Of a stretch of 64,000 nucleotides of DNA, positions 11,244 to 20,900 are shown in pieces. The notes beneath the pieces were generated by a model that was not told the origin of the DNA, did no database searches, and saw only the letters and a list, made by a program, of their open reading frames with translations. The translations under genes and the position numbers were made by a program. The stretch comes from Eretmocerus hayati (Eukaryota; Arthropoda; Insecta; Hymenoptera; Aphelinidae). Numbering within the stretch: position 1 is the first letter of the stretch; every line of letters starts with the position of its first letter. The DNA lies in NCBI GenBank assembly GCA_029851415.1, contig CM056744.1, positions 71,046,172-71,110,171 on the forward strand, in the 5' to 3' direction.

Positions 11244-13478
11244 AATAGAACATTAAGTAACAAGGGCGCAAAGTACTTTCACGCACGAGTTCCCGGAATG
11301 AGTGCGCAAAAGTGAACTTTGCGCACAGCTGTACCTTCTGCGACGTGCGCAAAGTGTTTTGTGCAGGAAAATTTCGGGAACGAGAGCAAAAAAATTGCGC
11401 CCGTGTTGCTCACTATACTTTTTGATATGAGGAAATCTACAGAACCTTTAACATTTAGTGTACCATACAGTATTCCGATGAGATCGGGACTTTCACGCCC
11501 AGGAAGAATGTTCTTCATATGGTTTCTATAGTTTCTAGGATGGTACTCTATCGATTTTTTATGACACGTGTGTAGTGCTCTTGATACAAATTAAAAAATC
11601 GTCGAATTTTGTCCTTTTTCAGTGTAACTGGCGCGTCTTCCGAAACTTTTCGGCCTTTCGAGAAAATAACACTGTCCCGAAAAATCTGGAGAAGTTTCAT
11701 GTGACTCTTCGAACCTGATATGATCATAAGAGATTCGTTCTAATAGTGACTTAAATGCCTGGTCAGAGTCGTGCTCTCATGAAAAGTGTAACTCACTTTT
11801 CGGAGAATACTCACTTCCTCGAATTTTTCGTATGTAAAAAAATAACACTCGAGCTAGGATGAATCGGGTGGTGGTTAATTGAAGAATAATAACAGACAAT
11901 CAAAATGCTTCTTCGTTCGGCAGCGACACACTATTTTGGCCGAAGATCTGTGACGTTGAACTTGCAGAATTTGTCGCGCCCATCGCTCCAAAAAAGGACA
12001 TAAACCTTCGTTACTCAAATAATGAGCAGATATCGCTCCCGAATCCTATTGCCCAATTTACTTTGACGTATGATGAATTATCATGCACTTCAATGGGGTG
12101 CCTATAACGATTGTTATTTGAGGGAGGAGCTCGGAAAACTTGTTCACCCTCCGAAAGCTGATTCTTCCGGTCGAAAAAGATGAACGTAACAGAGCTAAAT
12201 TATAGGTGTCAACTTCGTATGTAGTCCTTTCACCATTTTCACACTGCACACTTATCATAATTCGAGTAGGAGAGCTTTGGGAAAGCAAAAATTGCATATA
12301 CCTCCGACAACTCTGTGAACGCAGAAAAAATGGTAGTCGATGAGTATAACGGGAAGAGACTCAATTCTGGGAATGGAATTCGATCGAATGAGTGCAACAA
12401 CATCTCCATTGACCATCACACTGCACTATTCACGATCCATGCATGTGAAAAGCCTCTCAAAGTGACGAAAACGTAATAGACTAATTCCACCTCATTGTTC
12501 TCAGAGGACCAACATCTTTCAAAAATGGTGGGCACAACGTTTTTTCACATTTTGGAGGTACCAAAACACTATGGCATTGGTTTCAGAAGCGACGGAGAGG
12601 AAAAATTTTTTTTTCTCGGATGGTCCAAAAGTTAAAGGTTTGGTAGATTTCTCCATATTGGTACAGTTGTTTCCCGTGTCATGTACCGTGAGAAACCGGA
12701 GGCGGGTAGGGCGCGGGCGGGGTACAGGGGCGGAGCCCCGGCGGGGCTGCACGGGGCGGAGCCCCCCAACTGAAGAAAAAGTCCTCAAAATGTATCATAA
12801 GAAGATTTTCCAATTGATATACTATATGTTACCGGTTCGTTTGAAGATATAATCCTCCAATTCACTAATATGAGCCGTTATGTGCAAGCTCTTCGACTCA
12901 AGAAAAGTTCTCATAAGTATCAAATCAAGAATTCCAATCATGAAAGATTGACTTCATGGGGAAATTCATCGTCGAATTCCATGACAAAAGATTGACGACA
13001 TTCAAGATATTCAAATATTTGTGCTGCAGAGACTCAGAGTTAAAAACTAGAATGAAATGAATGCATGTAAAGTTATGTTGAATTTTGTGAACATGGACTA
13101 CTTCCATGCATATTTGTAAAGAAGAATCCGAGATCATTATCTAGCTATCAAAATTAGAATTCAAATCATCATGTGACCCTGCTGTGATTCAGATAAGATT
13201 GGAATGTAAAGTGCAGAAGTAATTTTCATCACTTTATGATCATGCAGAGGGTGTGACACTAATATTTTAGTATTTAACAATTTCCAAATCGAATACATAT
13301 AGTATTCACATGGGGATGGTTATCATCACCTACATCGTTGAGTACATTGCATCAAACCAACCAAAATGAGAAATCCGTGAGAATTCAGGATTCAAATCGT
13401 CTCCTGTGATGATCCATAGATTGATCAGATCACTCGAACATGGAGAGGAATTTGAGATATAATTTTACTGGCACGTTC
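11244..13478. other. Non-coding stretch with a GC-rich hairpin block
   Basis: No gene is supported. Positions 12704-12772 form a GC-rich island with two copies of GGGGCGGAGCCCC that can fold on themselves. The motif gaaatctac..aacctttaac near 11430 recurs inverted near 12632-12655, so fragments of one repeat flank the stretch. GTGCGCAAAG recurs at 11310-11360. Confidence 0.4.
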
Positions 13479-14167
13479 TCAACTCAACTTCTGTTCAACG
13501 AGGGTGCTTACGATTGCCATTATCTTATCTCCGTCCATCCTAGAGCTATTGATATTTGCAAATACAGAGCGGGCGCTCGTTTTATTCTCGAAATTTACTG
13601 CTTCTGGAATGGTTTTACGTAAAGTCATAGGACTCGTTGACCTTACCTGGTGTTCTATTGCTCCCGTGAGACCGAAAATGAATTGCTGTGATGCTCCATT
13701 ATCCGCGTTGTTTTGATAAGTTTCTCGTTTCCAATCTTTGAGGCTTTGATCCGAGTCGTACACGTTGAGCAAACGGTTATGGAGCGTTTGACAACGCAAT
13801 CCATAGTCTTCTGCACTTTCATGTTCTCTTTGCTTGACTAATCTCGATTCCGCCAGAACTCTGTCCGCTCCGCCGACTCCACTATATTGGGTAGTCATAT
13901 CTGATAACAGTCTTTAGATCGATGTGTATTGCGTTCACCGCGCCCTGCAACCCTCGGCGGCTTTCCCTTGCAATTTACGTGTTAAAGTTGCGAGTTTCTA
14001 GGTTCCGCGTCCGGTCCGTATTCGTCTACTATATATCTCACGGATTGACAGGAAAATGCTAACATATCTAGATTCCCATCATAAGGCATGATATTGTTGA
14101 GAGCTTGATTCAAAGTGAGATTGAATTTGAATGTGTGACGTCGATCAACGAGGGCTCTATTGTCCAC
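13479..14167 (-). pseudogene. Gag capsid fragment of an LTR retrotransposon, broken
   Basis: Two minus-strand frames read as the capsid part of a Ty3/gypsy-type Gag. The first (14167-13982) contains NIMPYDGNLDMLAFS, resembling the start of capsid. The second (13898-13479) contains REHESAEDYGLRCQTLHNRL and a later FGLTGAIEHQV block, as in gypsy capsids. About 80 bp between them (13899-13981) holds stops in both frames, so the gene is frameshifted. It lies just left of the 32.6-kb insertion and, by strand, may continue the gag begun at 48109. No zinc knuckles are seen downstream. Confidence 0.6.
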
Positions 14168-14306
14168 GTTCCTCGCTCCTTAGAGGATGCATTACGGCTG
14201 GGTTCCATCTCAAAAAGTCAGAGAGAGATAGCACGGAAGCGGCTGATTGTTCCAGCTCGAAACGACTTCTCACCCAAGAGTTCGGGAAATGGATATAACT
14301 CTGAAC
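14072..14306 (+). pseudogene. Left half of the reading frame interrupted by the giant LTR element
   Basis: A plus-strand frame is open from after the TAG at 14069 to the target duplication. Omitting 14307-46873 (element plus one duplication copy) lets it continue in frame into 46878. The composition is polar and rich in Asn, Arg and Ser, reminiscent of the nucleic-acid-binding tail of a Gag, but no domain is recognised. Its start overlaps the opposite-strand gag fragment by about 60 bp, so one of the two frames there is fortuitous, or a small inversion separates them. Confidence 0.5.
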
Positions 14307-14310
14307 GAGG
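14307..14310. repeat. Target-site duplication GAGG (left)
   Basis: GAGG directly precedes the TGTTATG start of the left LTR. The same GAGG directly follows the right LTR at 46874-46877. Four-bp duplications are within the usual range for Ty3/gypsy integrases. Confidence 0.85.
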
Positions 14311-14884
14311 TGTTATGGCCTGCGAATATTATTCTCGATTAAATAGCGTCCAGTCACCCAGAGTACTTTAATGCTAAATTCACACATGGAGTAGTGCCGG
14401 GGCGAGCCATACATCCTCTCAGCATATCATCCTCTATACACGATGAACCCAAGACTATTTGAAATATCTTAGAGCAAATGTCTGCTGGATTATCATTTTT
14501 ACAGGGACACTTAGTTGCGGCTCATTGACTAATTGGACGACTAAACGAATGACGGCAACAATCCAAAAATAATGTTTACGACGAGACGATCTCCAGGACC
14601 AAATGTAATGCCTTCTCTGGCACGTTTTGACTGAATTTGTACCTGACGCGGAACTGAGTATTGTGGACAGGAGTGAGAAGTGAACGGACTGCATCAATGT
14701 GAAATTAAGAATGATTATTCTGTAATTAATATTACCATCACTATTAAATTATATGCTGGTCGTGAGTATTTCGTGGCGGGAACCAATTGTCGGATGTATA
14801 TGTATAATCATGTGTTACATTTAGAAAAACCTATGCAGCGCACGAGAATAAACGTGCAGCCCATAAAGATTTCATTTGAATGAG

Positions 14885-15140
14885 AGAAAAGGGGCTGCGG
14901 CGCACTAAGCACTGTTGCTTTTAACATGGGTTTCCTATTTCACGATGTCAAAACGCTATGCGGCGCGCAGCAAGTCAATCGTTTTACATAAGCTTGCCGT
15001 ATAGAATCAAGGAAATGCTGTGCGGCGCGCTGCGAGTCGACACTTTAACATGAGCTTTCCATTTAGAATCAAGAAAACCGTGCGCGGCGCATGGAAAATC
15101 GAGCGTTTAACACGGGATCTCCATAAGAGCTGTCTCGGCT
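14885..15140 (+). repeat. About 62-bp tandem repeats in U3
   Basis: Four to five degenerate units each carry a TGCGGCGC(G/A)C core followed by a cgttttaacatgggctttcc-like segment; cores lie near 14895, 14958, 15019 and 15080. Repeated blocks just upstream of a TATA box are typical LTR enhancer arrays, and that role is inferred. The same kind of units recur at 26040-26290 and 27230-27480 inside the element. Confidence 0.7.
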
Positions 15141-15187
15141 CGACGAATCGGTTTTCAAAGGCGCATGCTCACGATTTTCCTCTCTTG

Positions 15188-15195
15188 TATAAATA
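15188..15195 (+). promoter_or_regulatory. LTR TATA box
   Basis: TATAAATA follows the U3 repeat array and lies about 330 bp before the LTR end. It is duplicated at 46538-46545 in the 3' LTR. It would drive the genomic RNA of the element. Confidence 0.6.
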
Positions 15196-15527
15196 TAGCT
15201 GCTGACCGCTGCTGGCCAGCTTTTTGACACGAAACTCGATACTGTAAAGTTCTCTCGACCAGCAATCTCACAGATGTCAATATTGTCAAGTGTCACGTAT
15301 AGAACTCGAGTAAAAGTAATCTTCAAGACAACTCTCGGCTCTTGTATTTCAATACTTAATCTGGGAACCCCACGGCCCTTCAATAACTTCAACCCACAGC
15401 ATTTGAGCGCAAGATTGAATTTCGCGCTCTTGGAACGAGTCTGCAGAAACAAACTGGAGTGAATTGGGCTGTAAGCTTCGAAACCGCTCGGAGGAGCCAC
15501 CTGTGCCCACCTGGGGCATAACAGATT

Positions 15528-15547
15528 TGGTGTCAGGAGTGGGATTC
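15528..15547 (+). other. Primer-binding site, tRNA-Leu type
   Basis: TGGTGTCAGGAGTGGGATTC begins 4 bp after the LTR. It fits the complement of the 3' end of a leucine tRNA (ending ...CTGACACCA). tRNA-Leu priming is known for the mdg3/blastopia/micropia group of Ty3/gypsy elements. Checking against the host tRNA-Leu set would confirm it. Confidence 0.85.
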
Positions 15548-15604
15548 TCCAGAAGAGCAAAAAGGAGTTGCAAAAATTACTTATCTAGAGAGAATCAAAC
15601 ATCT

Positions 15605-16102
15605 ATGAGCAGAACGCTGCCATTCACATCTGGCGTTCGGAATTCACCAATGACCAGCGAGGAGGCTCGACGCACTTTCGACCATTTGGTTGAAGTTATC
15701 GACGATCAAATCAACGAGGCTGTTCAACACGACAACTCGTCAAAACCCGACATTGAGAGCCAGATTTTGAAACAAATAGCGGACCAAGAAGCCTTCATCA
15801 GGGATCTACGCGCCAAGGAACCACAAAGCAATCGCGTCGGTTGCAGCGAGGCCCAATTGCTTGCCCTCAAAGGCGCCCTCAAGGGCTATTACGCCAACAA
15901 AGCCCGAGGCCAGCCTAGGCCGCTTCCACATTTGGGGGACGAATTCTCTGTGCCATCGAATCTTCCACGTATCCGAGCCTACGCAGATCTTACTGCTCTG
16001 GACTTGAGCACTCGTCCTACCTTGACCAATATCAGCGAAGAGGAGGAAACCACCTTATCCCGAGAGGAACAACCCTCAACTTCACGACGAAACGACTGCT
16101 GA
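15605..16102 (+). CDS. ORF1 of the giant retroelement, unknown function
   Basis: This is a 165-residue frame from an ATG at 15605 to a TGA at 16100-16102, located between primer site and gag. The protein is hydrophilic. Its N-terminal half is rich in charged residues and likely helical (DHLVEVIDDQINEAV and IESQILKQIADQEAF), and the C-terminus is acidic then Ser/Thr-rich. No known domain is recognised. It is in the same frame as the start of gag, so it could be a leader or matrix region cut off by a stop, or a separate product. Nothing like it is standard in mdg3 elements. Confidence 0.55.
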   Translation: MSRTLPFTSGVRNSPMTSEEARRTFDHLVEVIDDQINEAVQHDNSSKPDIESQILKQIADQEAFIRDLRAKEPQSNRVGCSEAQLLALKGALKGYYANKARGQPRPLPHLGDEFSVPSNLPRIRAYADLTALDLSTRPTLTNISEEEETTLSREEQPSTSRRNDC

Positions 16103-16300
16103 GGATCAGAAGCTCTGAAGTCCTGACTGACGAACATCGATGTAACGAGTCAACGATTACTGACAACCTGCACTCCGGCCCCCTCGACTGACGACCGCCG
16201 ATCGCTCTACACATTACTGCGCCGTTCTTCTGTTAAAAGCTAAGTAGTAGTCATAAGAATTTGGGACATTGAAAATTTGGGTATTTTCGATTCTGTCGGC

Positions 16301-17959
16301 ATGACCTCGGAGATGAGTGAGATTTTGACGCGTCTTGAGAAACTTGAAAAGGCAGTAAGCTCGTGCGAATCGAATGTGCGTGATCTTTCAAAACGAATGA
16401 ACGAAGTAGATGATCTTTTTGGCGAACAGTATAATATCAACTCGGAGGATCAGGACGCTCAATTTAACATCACTCGGGAACTTGTCGAACTTGGAAGCAA
16501 GTATACTTCTATCCTGCCTGTCCTCAAGGATATGTTAGAGTTGGTTAAGTTATCGAATGTTAGTCTTGAAAAGTACATAATAGAAATCAAACAAGAAATA
16601 AAATCATCTCTCGAGAGAATCGACAGAAGCGGAAATGATGCTGAGAGGAAGAAATCGAAAACCCGGCGCAACTAAATTGGCGAGGCCCACTATTTCCGAT
16701 CCCGTGGGGTTACCAATGAACACTATGAATTCAGACGGAAATAACGAAAATACCAATAATGTAGGGGAGCAGGGGTCCGTTGCGTCCATCCAATCTTCCG
16801 GCCTGGACCCTGGCTCCATGGAAACCAGCCGATTCAATAATCTTATGGGTGGCAGTCCCTTCGTTTTCCCTGTTTCTGTGAATGACGGTAGCACGTCCGT
16901 GCGAAACAATGATCATATTTCTCGCTGCACGGTGAGAAAAGCCACCGATGTGGTAAAAATTTACCAACCTTCAATGGTCGTGATACTACGGTGGATCAAT
17001 TCATTCGCGAGTGTAAAAACGCCGAGAGATTCGTGGACCCCACTGATAAAGATTTCTTCTTAGAACTTGTTAAATCCAAGATTGTAGAGCCAGCTAGAGC
17101 TCATATGCAGGGACGAATTTTCACGACTTTTGACGAATTTGTAAAATGTTTAAAGAGAACCTTCTCATCTGCTCAGAGCTTGCCTCAATTGCAGGTCGAC
17201 CTAGCCCGTGTGATTCAAAAAGAGGAGGAAAAAGTGACCGACTATGGGCTGCGTGTGACCAATATGCTTAATAGGGGGGTGGAACTGGTGAATGGTGGTT
17301 TTGAAGCTTCGGTCGCGCAAGGTATTATTGAGGGTCTTACCACGACCGCGATCGACTGTTTTGTGCTAGGATTGAAAACCGAAATAGCTCAAATGATTTT
17401 GGGGCGCGTTTTCACCACTCTCGAGAGTGCAATTGGCACAGCCAACGATTTAGAAAGACGGCTAGAACAAAGAAGATATTTGGGAGTTTCGGTGGACGCT
17501 AGACCGCGGCGTCTGTTTTGCCATGCCATCGAGAAGATCGACGATACAGTTAAACCCGACAACAAGAAAGATTATGATAAATCGAAAATACAATGTTATA
17601 ATTGCTCAAATTTTGGACATTACTCTCGTGAATGCAGGGCGAAACGAGCACCATACGGGAATAGACGTTTTTGTACTTATTGCAATAGATCCGGACATTC
17701 TATAATAACTTGTGAACAATTGCACCGACCTTCTAATCGCCCTACGGGACGCATAGTGAATCGTTCCGAGGAATATTGTAATTTCTGCCGTAGAGTGGGC
17801 CATTCTTTTAATGGTTGTAGGCAACGTTTGTCGCTGGAACGAGCTCCTCAGGAGAATAATTTAAACGGGAATCGCGACCGTCTGTTGGGGGCAAAGACGA
17901 GCTCGCCTCTTGCTAGACAGCCGTTGTCCAAAACCGTGACCTCCTCGAACAACCCGTAG
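16301..17959 (+). pseudogene. Gag polyprotein with three CCHC zinc knuckles, frame interrupted twice
   Basis: Gag would form the particle and package element RNA. From the ATG at 16301 the first part is a predicted coiled coil (SEILTRLEKLEKAV and following heptads). The reading then shifts to another frame at about 16640-16675 and back at about 16957, near AAAAA, so the central Asn/Ser-rich linker lies in a second frame. After 16960 the capsid starts with LPTFNGRDTTVDQFI and runs through the QKEEEKVTDYGLR block. Three nucleocapsid knuckles follow, all CX2CX4HX4C: CYNCSNFGHYSREC, CTYCNRSGHSIITC and CNFCRRVGHSFNGC. The compensating shifts may be genuine decay or homopolymer errors. Pol overlaps the end in the -1 frame. 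Confidence 0.8.
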
Positions 17960-17961
17960 AT

Positions 17962-20900
17962 AGGACACGCTGTCCCGTCATCCGTGTGCGTAGTCCGGAT
18001 TTGATTCATCGCGATGTCATATTATTGATCGACACTGGATCAGAATTGAATTTGTTGAAGATTAATATGCTCGCGACTCATGTGCAAGTTTCCGCGGGAC
18101 GTGTTTTCGGACTAGCAGGCATTGGCCATGAAATGCTATCTACTATAGGAGAAAGTATCATTCGCTTCGGAAACACGAATTGCGTAATGAATATGGTCCC
18201 AGCAGAGTTTCCAATTCCGTACGACGGAATTTTTGGTATTCAGTTTTTAAGAGAACAAGGAGCCCTTCTATCATTCAAAAACAATTTCATGATCTTGGAA
18301 AATTGCACTAATGTTCCCATACCTTTTTCGGTCCACAACACATTTCGTCTAACGGCTAGATCAAAAACTCTTTGCAAGTTAAATTTGAAGGGTACTAATT
18401 TGAATACAGGGTATGTGCCTCGCATTAACGTGGGACCAGATATTTTCGCGGGGGAGTGTTTGGTAAAAAACCGAGGGGGTTGGGCATATATGTTCGTGAT
18501 AAATTCTGCATCCAAGGACGTGAACCTTACCTTGCCACCGCTAACAATCTATGATTATGATGTGAAAAGAAACCGATATGTGAACTCTATAAGACAAATC
18601 CCTGAGGAGGAGAAGGATAGGGTGATTCAGGACCGGATAAAGAGAATCATGAAAGAATTAGATTTAGAGGAATTAAATGAAGAGGAAAAAGATAGTGTTA
18701 AAAGTCTAGTTGCCAAATTCCCTTATGTTTTTCATTTACCTGGTGACAAACTTAGCTTAACGAACGCAGCTGCGTATGAAATAAAAACTATAGATGAGAA
18801 TCCAATAAATATCAAGCAATACAGACACCCGCCACATTTGCAAAAGGTCATTCAAAAGAAGGTCGACGAATTAATTGAGAACGATATAGTAGAGCCTTTC
18901 TCATCACCCTATAATTCTCCTCTGTGGATAGTGCCCAAGAAAGACGATGCTAAAGGCAATAAACAGTACCGACTTGTCGTGGATTTTCGCGCCCTTAATG
19001 AGAAATCAATTGCTTCGGCATACCCGCTGCCAAATATTACCGACATCCTCGATCGGCTTGGTCAATGCCAGTATTTTTCGACACTAGATTTGGCCCAGGG
19101 CTTTTATCAAATTCCCCTAGCTAGGGAATCTAGGGGAAAAACCGCATTTAGCACCCAGTACCAGCACCTCCAATTCAGAAGACTAGTGATGGGTTTAAAG
19201 GGCTCGCCAGAATTTTTCCAGGAAACTATGAACAAAATTTGCAACGGTCTCCAAGGTACCGAAATTCTGATCTACATGGATGACGCTATATGTTATTCAA
19301 AAACCCTTCGGGAGCACTCTGAGAAAATGAAAAAACTCTTTGGCAGACTACAAACAGCTTCGCTGACGTTACAACCCGGTAAATGTAAATTCTTGAGAAA
19401 ATCGGTCGATTATTTGGGGCACATCATATCTGAAAGTGGCGTCAGACCAGATCCTAAGAAGTTGTCGGCAGTATCAAACTTCCCACGTCCGAAAACTCCA
19501 AAGAACGTGGAACAGTTTCTTGGATTAGCAGGATATTATAGACGATTTATCCCTAACTTCGCTAGCATAGCAAAACCGTTGACAACCTTGCTGAAACAAA
19601 ATGTACCTTTTTTTTGGGATCATGGGCAAGAAGAAGCTTTTGAGAAATTGAAAAAGACGCTGTGCTCCGAGCCACTGTTACAATATCCAGATTCCTCTCG
19701 TCCCTTCGTCGTGACCTCTGATAGTTCTGATTTTGCGTTGGGATGTGCGCTGAGCCAAGGTCCTATTGGCCGAGACTTACCTGTAGCTTACGGATCAAGA
19801 GTCCTAACGAGATTAGAACGAAACTACTCTACAATTGAGAAAGAATTGATGGCAATCATATTTGCAACAAGCCATTTCAGGCCTTATTTGTATGGCAAGG
19901 AGTTTACGCTGGTAACTGACCACCGACCATTGGTATGGCTGCACTCTCTTAAAGATCCCATGTCTCGATTCGCACGTTGGAGGATAAAATTGCGGGAATA
20001 TACGTACTCTATCGTACATAAACCTGGGAAAATCAACATGAACGCGGACTCGCTCTCCCGAAACCCTGTTCTCGCCGTTACAGACGACAAAAATGACTCT
20101 GACGACAATGACAGTGATACCGATCCTCTTACTAACATCCTGAAAAAACCCGAGACGAACGACAATACGACAGATTTCCGTACGACACGCAAACGAAGAG
20201 TGAGGGGGGTGGACGGAGAGAATGAAGGTAGTCCATCGAAAAAACGAAGACCCGATTGGTCGGATGATTCAGTGAGTAATGAAGGCAATCCATCGATAAG
20301 ACAAAGACCCGAATGGTCGGATGATACTGTGAGATATGAAGATAATGAGAAATTGAGATATGAGAAAGTTGATGGCCTGGATATAATGAGACGAGACGTT
20401 GACGAAATTGAGAGTGACACTATTATTGACAATCACCCCTCGTTGGTTGGGGTGATCCATTTGACTGACACCACAGTGGCGCATGTGGAAGAGCGGTCAT
20501 CTGTATACAGCCCCGCGAGAATCAGCCGAGACGGGTTGCAAATTGAGAAAGAGAATGACGATATTGTGAAAAGGAATCATGAATTGAAACTTACCTCATC
20601 GGTAAGAGTGATCCATTCAGCTGGTGCCGCATCAAAGCATGCGGCATCCCGGCTGTCTGTATACAGCTCTACGAAAACCGATCGAGACGATTATCGAACG
20701 CATAAAGAGAATGAGAATGACGATATTGTGAAAAGGAATCATGAATTGAAACTTACCTCATCGGTAAGAGTGATCCATTCAGCTGGTGCCGCATCAAAGC
20801 ATGCGGCATCCCGGCTGTCTGTATACAGCTCTACGAAAACCGATCGAGACGATTATCGAACGCATAAAGAGAATGAGAATGACGATACTGTGAAAAGAAA

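Larger units (their letters stand above)
14311..15523 (+). repeat. 5' LTR of the giant retroelement
   Basis: The LTR is 1213 bp with terminal TGTTATG/CATAACA inverted repeats. It contains a TATA box at 15188-15195 and, upstream, a run of about 62-bp tandem repeats rich in GCGGCGCG. The U3 region therefore makes up about the first 900 bp. The right LTR at 45661-46873 has the same length and about 11 substitutions. Confidence 0.93.
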
